From Lachnospiraceae bacterium (GTDB lineage Bacteria > Bacillota > Clostridia > Lachnospirales > Lachnospiraceae), in NCBI GenBank assembly GCA_017621815.1, contig JAGASK010000028.1:1-64000 (forward strand): a DNA stretch of 64,000 nucleotides, in the 5' to 3' direction. This document shows, one piece after another, positions 15,474 through 23,937 of this stretch; within the stretch, counting starts at the first letter, position 1, and every line of letters begins with the position of its first letter. The notes beneath the pieces are model-generated. The model did no database searches and was not told the origin of the DNA. It saw only the letters and a program-made list of their open reading frames with translations. A program made the position numbers and the translations under genes.

Positions 15474-16520
15474 ATGAGGAAAAAAATATTAACGGTGATT
15501 CTTGTCGGAGTACTTGCGGCGATGAACGTAGTTCCTGTTTGGGCATCCGAAGTTTCTTCGACGGAAGCTGATGAAGAAGCAGAGAATACGGATGGCGTTG
15601 AAACTGATGGGGAAGAAGAGAACGGTGAACAGGCAGAGACAGAAATTCAAATTGATGAGAGTAAGCTTGTAGATGTGGATGTTATCGACCTTTCACTTCA
15701 TTCAGAAACCAGTGGGGAATTTACAGCAGTATATACATATAAAAATCCGTTTCAGGGCAGGGATACCTCAAAGGGCGTAATTTTAGAATTTTATGCAGAT
15801 CCTACATGGGAGGTTCACGAACTGGGTGCTATTTTTGCATTTAACGGAAGCGGCGAATATGATGGAAAACTTTATTTTTCACCAGGTTCTTATCTGGGAT
15901 TCAATAGTCAGGCATTCGGAGGTTATTTTGATGCAAATCTGTTTAATTATACAATAGTTACAGATTATATTAAGGACGGTGCCAAAATCCGTATTGAACT
16001 TTTACCTGACGGATTTGCGGTATATGCGAATGATGTACTTTGTTATGACCAGACGATTCTCGATGACCCGAATGCCGGAAGCGGAGATTTTACATCAGAT
16101 TCTGATTTTAGCGGTGTGCTGACATGGCTTGCAGGAGCAGATGTCCTTTATTTTGGATATGGTTCCTGGTGGAATTCTGCGGGAACCAATGAGGCCAATA
16201 TTGATTTGTCTGAAGTGAATTTCCGGCTGCAGGATGGTACAATCGTAATGGACCAGCTGAAGGCAGACAAGGAGCTTGTAGAGTCTTTGGGAGGAAGTGT
16301 TGTTTTAAGCGGCGGAGAAGAAAATGAAAGTGCCGGAACAACAGTGGAAAATGTGGAAATTGCAGAGGCGGATGTGGAAATATTCGATATTAATTCAGTT
16401 GAATATGAAGGAACTTCCGTATTGCCGATTATGATTGCTGCAATAGTGATAGTTGCAGTGGGTGCAATTGTGTTATTAATTGTGGTTACAAAAAAACGTA
16501 CTTATAATGATATTCCGTAG
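15474..16520 (+). CDS. Secreted, membrane-anchored lectin-like protein
   Basis: A 348-residue protein with a signal peptide (VILVGVLAAMNVVPVWASE), an acidic linker rich in E, T and G to about residue 60, and a beta-rich domain of about 200 residues with many aromatics (for example YGSWWNSAG). A membrane helix near the C-terminus (VLPIMIAAIVIVAVGAIVLL) ends in a short basic tail. The central domain recalls concanavalin A/LamG-type carbohydrate-binding folds, but I cannot assign a family. It is co-oriented with and 20 nt behind a chemoreceptor, with a terminator after it. A role in presenting a ligand to that receptor is possible but unproven. Confidence 0.7.
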   Translation: MRKKILTVILVGVLAAMNVVPVWASEVSSTEADEEAENTDGVETDGEEENGEQAETEIQIDESKLVDVDVIDLSLHSETSGEFTAVYTYKNPFQGRDTSKGVILEFYADPTWEVHELGAIFAFNGSGEYDGKLYFSPGSYLGFNSQAFGGYFDANLFNYTIVTDYIKDGAKIRIELLPDGFAVYANDVLCYDQTILDDPNAGSGDFTSDSDFSGVLTWLAGADVLYFGYGSWWNSAGTNEANIDLSEVNFRLQDGTIVMDQLKADKELVESLGGSVVLSGGEENESAGTTVENVEIAEADVEIFDINSVEYEGTSVLPIMIAAIVIVAVGAIVLLIVVTKKRTYNDIP

Positions 16521-16533
16521 GATGATGATAGTC

Positions 16534-16583
16534 AGAGGATGTTCATAACATGAAGCTTTAAAGCCTTGTTATGGACATCCTCT
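16534..16583 (+). terminator. Hairpin ending the chemoreceptor operon
   Basis: AGAGGATGTTCATAACA (16534-16550) pairs with TGTTATGGACATCCTCT (16567-16583), a 17-bp stem with one G-T pair. No strong T run follows. Confidence 0.6.
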
Positions 16584-16593
16584 ATTATTCATG

Positions 16594-16690
16594 ACAATAG
16601 AAAGTTCGCAAAGCGTGCTTTCTATTGTTTATGACAATAGAAAGTTCGCGAAGTGTGCTTTCTATTGTTTATGATAATAGAAAGTACGGA
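16594..16690. repeat. Tandem palindromic repeat, two and a half copies, 40-bp period
   Basis: Copies at 16594-16628 and 16634-16668 each have arms ACAATAGAAAG / CTTTCTATTGT around a 13-nt centre; a degenerate half copy starts at 16674. Related single copies lie at 49513-49547 and 52162-52196, and weaker ones near 20006, 45103 and 61531. This is a dispersed family in the genome. The region to 16809 holds nothing else recognisable. Confidence 0.85.
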
Positions 16691-16809
16691 AACTACATAT
16701 TTATCAGAAAACAAAGTGGAGAACGATTTGAAAATATATAAAATGCACAAAAATATCATAATATTTATGAGCAAAACGGATAAAATGTCCATATAAAACG
16801 ATTGATATA

Positions 16810-16838
16810 TTGACAAAATGTGTGCATATTGCTATACT
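16810..16838 (+). promoter_or_regulatory. Promoter of the GlcNAc phosphotransferase operon
   Basis: TTGACA (16810-16815), a 17-nt spacer and TATACT (16833-16838), a near-perfect sigma-A promoter. The antiterminator target begins about 30 nt after the expected start point. Confidence 0.8.
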
Positions 16839-16873
16839 GAGTTCAGCAAACAAAATAAAGAAAACATTTAACA

Positions 16874-16980
16874 GGATTGTTACTGTGACGGAGCAGGCAA
16901 AACCGGGTTTTATAAATTAATCAGGCAAGGGGAATAATTTGTATAGGTTGATTTATAAAACGTGGTTTTTTTATTTTATT
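16874..16980 (+). promoter_or_regulatory. RAT antiterminator target overlapping a leader terminator
   Basis: GGATTGTTACTG...GCAGGCAAAACC (16874-16904) matches the ribonucleic antiterminator (RAT) bound by BglG/LicT proteins. Its 3' end overlaps the 5' arm of a terminator (16902-16917), which pairs with ATTTATAAAACGTGGT (16951-16966) and runs into a T-rich tract. Binding of the antiterminator should prevent the terminator from forming. The protein encoded directly downstream belongs to that family, so the system is self-contained. Confidence 0.88.
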
Positions 16981-17021
16981 GATGTTTGCAAAAAAGATTC
17001 TTGCTGATAGGAGAATATAAG

Positions 17022-17861
17022 TTGCTTATTGAGAAAATAATAAATAACAATATCATTTCGGCAAGAGATGAAAAAGGGATTGAACTGGTTGCCATGGGAA
17101 AAGGCATCGGGTTTGGTCAAAAAGCCGGGAATGAAATTGCAGACGATAAGATTGAAAAAATATTTAAGCTGGAAAACATGGATGATTCGGAGAAATTTAA
17201 AAAGTTATTGGCTTTGCTGCCAATCGAATATATTCGTCTTTCCAATCAAATTATTACTTATGCTAAGGAAACACTTGGAATAAAGCTGAATCAGAATGTA
17301 TATCTGGCATTGACCGATCACATAAGTTTTGCAATTGAAAGGCAAAAAGAAGGAATGATTTTCAGCAATGCCCTGTATGAGGAAATAAAGCTTTTTTATC
17401 CAAATGAATATATGGTCGGAAATCATGCATTATATTTAATTGAAGACCAGACAGGCTGCCGTTTGGCAGAGGATGAGGCAGCATCAATAGCACTCCACAT
17501 TGTCAATGCAGAACTGAATTCGGAAATCAGTACTACCTTTTTAATAACAAAAATGATGCGTGAAATGATGGAAATTATCGAGGATAAAATGAAAGTGCCT
17601 TTAATGTCGGCATATCCCAGGGACAGGCTGATTACCAACTTAAAGCATCTTGCAAAAAGACTGATATCCGAAGAACCGTTAAACGGAAGAGACGATTTAC
17701 ACTTATATCAATTTGTGAAAGAAAATTATCCCAAAGAATATGTCTTAATAGATAAGGTGAACCGATATATTGAAAATTCGTATCACTGTTCAATGACAGA
17801 AGAAGAAAAAATTTATCTTGCATTGAATGTAAAGAGAATGAATGACCTATATGGATTATAA
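17022..17861 (+). CDS. BglG/LicT-family transcriptional antiterminator
   Basis: About 279 residues: an RNA-binding CAT domain (residues 1-55, IEKIINNNIISARDEKG) and two PTS regulation domains (about 65-170 and 170-279). Conserved phosphorylatable His residues are visible in LTDHISFAIER and IALHIVNAEL (PRD1) and NLKHLAKRL (PRD2). The second PRD2 His, usually in a YLxxHIxR context, is Asn here (YLALNVKRM). The start is TTG 17022, with AGGAG at 17009-17013; this gives the family's usual N-terminus, whereas the longer frame from 16986 runs back towards the terminator T tract. It should bind the RAT just upstream and permit read-through into the PTS and nag genes. Confidence 0.92.
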   Translation: MLIEKIINNNIISARDEKGIELVAMGKGIGFGQKAGNEIADDKIEKIFKLENMDDSEKFKKLLALLPIEYIRLSNQIITYAKETLGIKLNQNVYLALTDHISFAIERQKEGMIFSNALYEEIKLFYPNEYMVGNHALYLIEDQTGCRLAEDEAASIALHIVNAELNSEISTTFLITKMMREMMEIIEDKMKVPLMSAYPRDRLITNLKHLAKRLISEEPLNGRDDLHLYQFVKENYPKEYVLIDKVNRYIENSYHCSMTEEEKIYLALNVKRMNDLYGL

Positions 17862-17884
17862 AATATTAGAAAGGGGGAAACGAT

Positions 17885-18373
17885 ATGAAATTGTTTCAAA
17901 GTTTATTCGGAAAAAATGACGGAATTCAATTAGTGGCGCCTGTTAAGGGAAAGCTTGTCAGCATTAAAGAGGTAAGTGACCCTACTTTTGGCGAGGAAAT
18001 TCTGGGAAAAGGAATTGCAATTGTTCCGGCAGATAATAAATTCTGTGCTCCGGCAGACGGAACGGTAACCACCATTTTCCCTACAGGTCATGCGGCAGCG
18101 ATAACAACAGAAGACGGCGCTGAAATCCTGATTCATATAGGACTTGATACAGTCAAACTGGACGGAAAATATTTTACGATTTTGGCCAGTGAAGGACAAA
18201 AGGTCAAAGCAGGAGATGTACTGATTGAAGCTGATTTGGAAAAAATAAAAGCAGAAGGCTATGATGTTATTACTCCTGTTGTTATATGCAATTCGGATGA
18301 GTTTTCGGAAATTGTTCCAAAGGCTCCTGCAGATGTTTCCGGGGAAGACACTGTTTTAACATTGAAGAAATAG
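17885..18373 (+). CDS. PTS EIIA component, glucose type
   Basis: A 162-residue free-standing EIIA of the glucose/Crr type. The phosphoacceptor is H84 in EILIHIGLDTVKLDG; the supporting His is in PTGHAAAI. It accepts phosphate from HPr and passes it to the EIIB domain of the transporter encoded three genes downstream. It is 23 nt after the antiterminator gene and in the same operon. Confidence 0.93.
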   Translation: MKLFQSLFGKNDGIQLVAPVKGKLVSIKEVSDPTFGEEILGKGIAIVPADNKFCAPADGTVTTIFPTGHAAAITTEDGAEILIHIGLDTVKLDGKYFTILASEGQKVKAGDVLIEADLEKIKAEGYDVITPVVICNSDEFSEIVPKAPADVSGEDTVLTLKK

Positions 18374-18391
18374 ATAAAGGAGGTAATTCCT

Positions 18392-20005
18392 TTGAAGAAA
18401 TATAACGGAAAAAGTGTACTGAAGGGAATTGCAGTCGGAAGAATTTATTGGTACAGAAAGCAAAACTATGAAGTTGTAAAAACCCAAATTTCAGACTGTG
18501 AAGATGAAAAGAAACGATTTGAAGGGGCTGTGGAAACGGCAAAGGTACAGCTTTCGGAATTATATGAAGATGCATTGAAAAATGTAGGCGAAGACCATGC
18601 CATGATTTTTGATGTTCACAAAATGATGCTTGAGGATGACGATTATCTTGATGCGGTTAAGTCTGTTATAAATGAAGGCTGTAATGCAGAATATGCCGTC
18701 AGTGTGGCAATGGAGCAGTTTGCCGGGATGTTTGCGGCCATGGACGATGAATATATGAAAGCCAGGGCAGCTGACATCAGGGATATTTCCCAGAGAGTAA
18801 TCAATATTTTAGCTGATATCAGTGAAGACGGCATTCAGACTAAATGGCCTGTGATTGTTGTGGCAGAGGATTTAACTCCCAGTGAAACCGTTAAAATGGA
18901 TAAGAATAAAATACTGGCTTTTGTTACGGTAAAGGGGTCTTCCAACTCCCATACAGCCATACTTGCAAGAAGTATGAATCTGCCGTCCCTGGTTAATACA
19001 CAAATTGAATTAAGCGAAGAAATGAACGGTAAAATTGCTGTAGTGGATGGTTTTAACGGACAGTTTATTATTGAACCGGATGAAGATGTGCTGGATGATA
19101 TGATAGCCCGTAAGAATCAATGGGTTGCGGATTTGGAAGCGCTGGCACAGCTTAAAGGCAAGGAGAATATTACCAGTGACGGAAGAAAAATTAATGTTTA
19201 TGCCAATATAGGAAAAGTCAGTGATGTTGAAGCTGTAATTGAGGAAGATGCCGGAGGAATCGGGTTATTCCGCAGCGAATTTCTGTATTTGGGAAGAAAT
19301 GATTTTCCTTCGGAAGAGGAGCAGTTTAAGAGTTATAAGTCCGTTCTGGAAAAAATGGAAGGTAAAAAAGTCATTATCAGAACGCTTGACATTGGCGCTG
19401 ATAAAAAGGTGGATTATTTTAATCTGGAACCGGAAGAAAATCCAGCCATGGGGTACAGGGCTATCAGAATTTGTCTTGACCGCCCGGAAATATTCATTAC
19501 ACAGCTTCGTGCCATATATCGGGCTTCTGCCTATGGAACAGCAGCGATTATGTTTCCGATGATTGTATCAGTAGATGAAATCAGAAGGATTAAAGAGATA
19601 GTCAGTCAGGTAAAAAAAGATTTGGAACTGGAAGGTTATTCCATGGGAGAAGTGGAATTGGGAATAATGGTAGAAACCCCGGCTGCGGCAGTTATTTCAG
19701 ATGAACTGGCAAAAGAAGTGGATTTTTTCAGCATAGGAACCAATGATCTGACGCAGTATACGCTGGCAGTTGACAGACAGAATCAAAAATTGGAGAGCAC
19801 CTGTGATACCCATCATCCTGCCATTTTAAGATTGATAGAAATGACGGTAAAAAATGCTCATAAAGAAGGCATTTGGGCAGGAATTTGCGGAGAACTGGCA
19901 GCCGATACCGATTTAACCCGTACATTTCTTGATATGGGTGTAGATGAACTCAGTGTATCTGCATCCAATATATTAAAGGTACGTAAAGCAGTACGTGATA
20001 TATAA
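18392..20005 (+). CDS. ptsI: PTS Enzyme I (phosphoenolpyruvate-protein phosphotransferase)
   Basis: A 537-residue Enzyme I. It phosphorylates itself from phosphoenolpyruvate at H187 (GSSNSHTAILARS) and passes phosphate to HPr. The PEP-binding barrel has GGIGLFRSEFLY, PAMGYRAIR and the C-terminal GICGELA loop with its catalytic Cys. It starts at TTG 18392 with AAGGAGGT at 18377-18384. Having ptsI inside a sugar-specific operon, with its own HPr, suggests a dedicated phosphoryl relay; the cell may also have a general one elsewhere. Confidence 0.95.
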   Translation: MKKYNGKSVLKGIAVGRIYWYRKQNYEVVKTQISDCEDEKKRFEGAVETAKVQLSELYEDALKNVGEDHAMIFDVHKMMLEDDDYLDAVKSVINEGCNAEYAVSVAMEQFAGMFAAMDDEYMKARAADIRDISQRVINILADISEDGIQTKWPVIVVAEDLTPSETVKMDKNKILAFVTVKGSSNSHTAILARSMNLPSLVNTQIELSEEMNGKIAVVDGFNGQFIIEPDEDVLDDMIARKNQWVADLEALAQLKGKENITSDGRKINVYANIGKVSDVEAVIEEDAGGIGLFRSEFLYLGRNDFPSEEEQFKSYKSVLEKMEGKKVIIRTLDIGADKKVDYFNLEPEENPAMGYRAIRICLDRPEIFITQLRAIYRASAYGTAAIMFPMIVSVDEIRRIKEIVSQVKKDLELEGYSMGEVELGIMVETPAAAVISDELAKEVDFFSIGTNDLTQYTLAVDRQNQKLESTCDTHHPAILRLIEMTVKNAHKEGIWAGICGELAADTDLTRTFLDMGVDELSVSASNILKVRKAVRDI

Positions 20006-20052
20006 CAACAGAAAGCATGCTTTGTTGATTTTTTTGTTGTCATGAATAAAAT
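20006..20052 (+). repeat. Palindromic repeat family member upstream of the HPr gene
   Basis: CAACAGAAAGCATGCTTTGTTG near 20006-20027 (19 or more bases near-palindromic), then a T run and TGTTGTCATGAAT (20037-20047). The tail matches the tails of the other family members. The T run may also end or attenuate transcription after ptsI. Confidence 0.6.
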
Positions 20053-20084
20053 AATGCGCAGGATGCGCAGAAATGAGGTGCGAT

Positions 20085-20342
20085 ATGAAGGAGTTCAAAC
20101 AGGTAATTAAAGACCCGGTTGGGCTGCATGCAAGACCGGCAGGACTATTGGTTAAGCAGGCGGCGGCATTTAAAAGCAAGATTACGGTAAGCTGTAACGG
20201 CAAAAGCGCAGATGGTAAGAAGCTGATAATGCTTATGGGACTCGGAGTTAAGCAGGGTATGGAAGTAACCTGCCGGATAGAGGGTGAAGATGAAGATGCA
20301 GCTTTAGAAACCCTGCAGAAGTTTTTTGAAGAAAATTTATAA
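20085..20342 (+). CDS. HPr-family phosphocarrier lacking the Ser46 site
   Basis: An 85-residue HPr. The catalytic His15 is in VGLHARPAG. Aligned with Bacillus HPr, the segment NGKxxNxKSIMG reads NGKSADGKKLIM, so the regulatory Ser46 is Lys46. This protein should carry phosphate from Enzyme I to EIIA but should not be a substrate for HPr kinase nor act as a CcpA co-repressor. The start is ATG 20085 (GAGGTG at 20075-20080); ATG 20073 has no good ribosome site. It lies between ptsI and the transporter gene. Confidence 0.9.
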   Translation: MKEFKQVIKDPVGLHARPAGLLVKQAAAFKSKITVSCNGKSADGKKLIMLMGLGVKQGMEVTCRIEGEDEDAALETLQKFFEENL

Positions 20343-20389
20343 AATGATGTTCAATGGGGAAACCCATAGAATATAAAAGAAAATGTTTT

Positions 20390-20412
20390 AGTTCCGTGGC
20401 TAGGGCGGAACT
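20390..20412 (+). other. Hairpin in the leader of the PTS transporter gene
   Basis: AGTTCCG / CGGAACT, 7-bp stem with a 9-nt loop, 30 nt upstream of the transporter start. It has no T tract, so a role in mRNA processing or stability is more likely than termination. Confidence 0.45.
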
Positions 20413-20441
20413 GGCAAATAACCAATAGGGGGTAAAAAATT

Positions 20442-21899
20442 ATGATGAAATATTTACAGAAACTAGGAAAGTCTTTGATGCTTCCTGTAGCATGTCTCCC
20501 TGTATGCGGTATTTTAATGGGGATTGGTTACATTTTGGCACCGGCTGCAATGGCTGGTGAAGTTGCCGGATTTACAGCAGGCGGCGTGGCGTATACCATT
20601 GGTTTATTCCTGATTAAAGCCGGTGGTGCGTTAATTGATAATATGGCATGGCTGTTCGCAATCGGTGTTGCCGTTGGTATGTCAGATGATAATGACGGTA
20701 CAGCAGGTCTTGCAGGTTTAGTATCATTTTTGATGATTACAACTCTGCTTAGCAGCGGCACTGTTGCAGGTCTGACAGGAAAAGAAGCAAATGCAGCTTT
20801 CGGAAAGATTAATAACCAGTTTATTGGTATTCTTGCCGGATTAATCGGTTCTGCGTGCTACAATAAATTTAAGGGTACAAAGCTGCCGGATGCGTTGGCT
20901 TTCTTCAGCGGTAAGCGTGCTGTAGCCATTGTAACAGCAATGGTTTCCATTATTGCATCTGCAATTTTGTTTGTAGTATGGCCTTTGCTGTACGGTGCAT
21001 TAGTAGCAATCGGCGAAACCTTCTTGGGTTGGGGACCTGTCGGCGCCGGCGTTTATGCATTCTTTAACCGTTTATTGATTCCCTTTGGTCTGCATCATGC
21101 ACTTAACTCAGTATTCTGGTTTGATGTTGCAGGTATCAATGACCTTGCAAACTTCTGGGGAAATACAGGTGTATACGGAGAAACAGGTATTTACATGACA
21201 GGATTCTTCCCGTTCATGATGTTTGGTTTACCTGCAGCCTGCCTTGCTATGTATCATACTGCTAAAAAAGAAAATAAGAAGGCTGTTTACGGTCTGCTTG
21301 CATCCGCAGCATTCTGTTCCTTCTTTACAGGTGTTACAGAGCCTATTGAATTTTCATTTATGTTCCTGGCTCCCGGCTTATATCTTGTTCATGCATTATT
21401 AGCAGGTATTACAGCAGGTATCACAGTTGCACTTCCCATCAGGGCAGGTTTTTCCTTCTCAGGCGGTGCAGTTGACATGGTGCTCAGTTCCTTCACACCT
21501 TTAGCAGAAAATCCCTGGCTTCTGATTCCTGTGGGCGTTGTAGTTGGCGTAATTTACTATGTAGTATTCCGCTTTGTTATTACAAAATTTAATTTAAAGA
21601 CACCGGGCAGGGAAGAAGATACAACGGAAGCTGAGAAGAAGGTAGTTCTTTCAAATGATAACTTTACAGAAGTGGCCCAGATAATTCTGGAAGGCCTTGG
21701 CGGAAAAGGAAATGTTACATCACTTGATAACTGTGTAACAAGACTTCGTCTGGAAATTAAGGATTACACAAAGGTTGATGAAAAGAAGATTAAATCAGCA
21801 GGAATTGCGGGAGTTATGAGACCCAGCAAGACATCTGTACAGGTAATTGTCGGAACGAAGGTACAGTTTGTCGCTGATGAGATGAAGAAGATGTTATAA
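20442..21899 (+). CDS. nagE: PTS EIICB component, N-acetylglucosamine type
   Basis: A 485-residue sugar transporter. Residues 1 to about 380 form the membrane EIIC domain with about ten helices and the substrate-site segment TGVTEPIEFSFMF. After a short linker, residues about 405-485 form an EIIB domain with the phosphocysteine C431 (LDNCVTRLRLE). EIIA is a separate gene in the operon. N-acetylglucosamine is inferred as substrate from nagB and nagA directly downstream. AGGGGGT precedes the start; ATG 20445 is equally possible. Confidence 0.92.
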   Translation: MMKYLQKLGKSLMLPVACLPVCGILMGIGYILAPAAMAGEVAGFTAGGVAYTIGLFLIKAGGALIDNMAWLFAIGVAVGMSDDNDGTAGLAGLVSFLMITTLLSSGTVAGLTGKEANAAFGKINNQFIGILAGLIGSACYNKFKGTKLPDALAFFSGKRAVAIVTAMVSIIASAILFVVWPLLYGALVAIGETFLGWGPVGAGVYAFFNRLLIPFGLHHALNSVFWFDVAGINDLANFWGNTGVYGETGIYMTGFFPFMMFGLPAACLAMYHTAKKENKKAVYGLLASAAFCSFFTGVTEPIEFSFMFLAPGLYLVHALLAGITAGITVALPIRAGFSFSGGAVDMVLSSFTPLAENPWLLIPVGVVVGVIYYVVFRFVITKFNLKTPGREEDTTEAEKKVVLSNDNFTEVAQIILEGLGGKGNVTSLDNCVTRLRLEIKDYTKVDEKKIKSAGIAGVMRPSKTSVQVIVGTKVQFVADEMKKML

Positions 21900-21919
21900 G
21901 GTATTATAAGAGAGTGATA

Positions 21920-21970
21920 ATACCGAAACCCCTAGCATGTCGGAGGTCCTTCGGGGCCTCCGGTATTTTT
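21920..21970 (+). terminator. Intra-operon terminator between nagE and nagB
   Basis: GGAGGTCC / GGGGCCTCC around a TTC loop, followed by GGTATTTTTT. An outer ATACCG (21920-21925) can pair with CGGTAT (21961-21966). With nagB only 34 nt further on, it probably reduces rather than blocks read-through. Confidence 0.75.
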
Positions 21971-22003
21971 TCCCAAATATAAAAGAGAAGGAGTGGTATC
22001 ATT

Positions 22004-22729
22004 ATGAAAATAATCAGGGCAAAAGATTATAACGACATGAGCAGGAAAGCTGCCAATATTATTTCTGCGCAGGTTATTATGAAGCCAAGCTGTGTGTTGG
22101 GACTTGCTACAGGTTCTACACCCATAGGAACTTATGCGCAGCTTGTGGAATGGTATAAAAAGGGTGATCTTGATTTTTCAGAGGTAACTACGGTGAATCT
22201 GGATGAATACAAGGGGCTGACAAAAGATAATGAACAGAGTTATTATTATTTTATGAACGATAACCTTTTCAGTAAGGTTAACATTAATCTGGAGCGAACT
22301 TTCCTGCCTGACGGAATGGAGCCTGACAGTGACAAAGCATGTGCTGATTATAATAGAATAATTGCGAGTGTGGGCGGTGTTGATTTACAGCTGCTTGGAT
22401 TAGGACATAACGGACATATCGGTTTTAATGAGCCTGGTATGGCATTTGAAGCAGAAACTCACTGTGTTGATTTGACAGAATCCACTATGAAAGCAAACCA
22501 GAGATTTTTTGCATCCATGGATGAAGTGCCGAAGCAGGCATATACAATGGGAATTAAAACCATTATGCAGGCGAAAAAGATTTTGGTGGTAATCAGCGGT
22601 GAAGATAAGGCAGCTATTGTAAAGGAAGCTTTCTTCGGACCGATTACGCCTAAAGTTCAGGCTTCTGTTTTGCAGCTTCACAATGATGTTACAATAGTGG
22701 CTGATGAAGCAGCGTTATCTCTTGTGTAG
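22004..22729 (+). CDS. nagB: Glucosamine-6-phosphate deaminase
   Basis: A 241-residue enzyme that converts glucosamine-6-phosphate to fructose-6-phosphate and ammonia. Conserved segments are GLATGSTPIGTY (phosphate loop), NLDEYKGL (catalytic Asp) and GLGHNGHIGFNEPG (catalytic His region). GAAGGAGTGG precedes ATG 22004. It completes the pathway begun by the transporter and NagA. Confidence 0.97.
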   Translation: MKIIRAKDYNDMSRKAANIISAQVIMKPSCVLGLATGSTPIGTYAQLVEWYKKGDLDFSEVTTVNLDEYKGLTKDNEQSYYYFMNDNLFSKVNINLERTFLPDGMEPDSDKACADYNRIIASVGGVDLQLLGLGHNGHIGFNEPGMAFEAETHCVDLTESTMKANQRFFASMDEVPKQAYTMGIKTIMQAKKILVVISGEDKAAIVKEAFFGPITPKVQASVLQLHNDVTIVADEAALSLV

Positions 22730-22770
22730 AGGAACTATTATTATTCTGACCTGGAAGGGAGAAGGGGTTT

Positions 22771-23907
22771 ATGATTATAACAAATGCCAGCGTGTATACA
22801 GAAGACGGAAGATTCTTAAACAGGGATATTTATATTGAAAAAGACTGTTTTACGGACTGCCCGGAAAAGGTAAGTGATAAAACGGCAGTGGACGGGACAG
22901 GCTGCTATGCGATACCCGGACTTACAGATATTCATTTTCACGGCTGCGTGGGATATGATTTCTGTGATGGGACAAAAGAGGCAATTGATGCTATGGCTGC
23001 TTATGAGGCTTCTGTGGGTGTGACCAATATAGTACCTGCAACCATGACACTGGGTGAAGAAACTTTGCTGAATATATGCAAAACGGCGAAAAACTACAGG
23101 GAAGAAGGAATACACGAAAAAAGAGCAAGACTTTGCGGAATCAATATGGAAGGACCTTTTGTGGCTGCAAGTAAAAAGGGTGCACAAAACGGTGAATATA
23201 TCAGAAAACCTGATATGGCCATGTTTGATAAATTAAACGAAGCTTCAGGCAATATGGTGAAATTAATTGCCATTGCACCGGAAGTGGAAGGCGCAATGGA
23301 ATTTATTGAAAAGAAACATGACAAGGTGGTTATTTCCCTGGCTCACACTGCTGCGGATTATGATACTGCTGTCCGTGCATTCGAAAAGGGGGCTAGCCAT
23401 GTCACTCATTTATACAATGCCATGAATCCCTATACACACAGGGCGCCGGGAGTAGTTGGAGCAGCTGCTGATACCCGGAAAGCTGAAGTGGAGCTTATTT
23501 GTGACGGCGTGCATATTCATCCTGCGGCAGTCAGAACTACCTTTAAAATATTTGGTGATGACCGTATTATATTGATCAGCGACAGTATGATGGCAACGGG
23601 GCTTGAGGACGGAGATTACAGTCTGGGAGGTCAGGCTGTAAAGGTGGTCGGAAATCTGGCAACTTTAAAAGACGGCACCATAGCGGGTTCAGCCACAAAT
23701 TTGATGGATTGTCTCCGGACGGCTGTGCTTCAAATGGGGATTCCCATGGAATCGGCAGTAAAGTGCGCGGCGGTAAATCCGGCAAAAAGTGTTGGAATTT
23801 ATGACAGATACGGAAGCATTACTCCGGGAAAAAAAGCTAATGTTGTGCTTTTGAGGAAAGAAAATCTTGCCTTAAAGCAGGTGGTATTGGAAGGACTTTT
23901 ACTATAG
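22771..23907 (+). CDS. nagA: N-acetylglucosamine-6-phosphate deacetylase
   Basis: A 378-residue amidohydrolase that removes acetate from GlcNAc-6-phosphate. Metal and catalytic segments are TDIHFHG, NMEGPFV, SLAHTAADY, HLYNAMNP and the catalytic Asp in LISDSMMATG. It is the last gene of the operon and is followed by a long hairpin. Confidence 0.97.
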   Translation: MIITNASVYTEDGRFLNRDIYIEKDCFTDCPEKVSDKTAVDGTGCYAIPGLTDIHFHGCVGYDFCDGTKEAIDAMAAYEASVGVTNIVPATMTLGEETLLNICKTAKNYREEGIHEKRARLCGINMEGPFVAASKKGAQNGEYIRKPDMAMFDKLNEASGNMVKLIAIAPEVEGAMEFIEKKHDKVVISLAHTAADYDTAVRAFEKGASHVTHLYNAMNPYTHRAPGVVGAAADTRKAEVELICDGVHIHPAAVRTTFKIFGDDRIILISDSMMATGLEDGDYSLGGQAVKVVGNLATLKDGTIAGSATNLMDCLRTAVLQMGIPMESAVKCAAVNPAKSVGIYDRYGSITPGKKANVVLLRKENLALKQVVLEGLLL

Positions 23908-23937
23908 ATATTATTCTTATGTACACATGAGCATTTC

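Noticed and set aside
16594-16690. Tandem 40-bp repeats as a possible CRISPR array
   Set aside because: Units are almost contiguous (5-bp gaps), palindromic and also occur singly elsewhere; there are no unique spacers and no cas genes.
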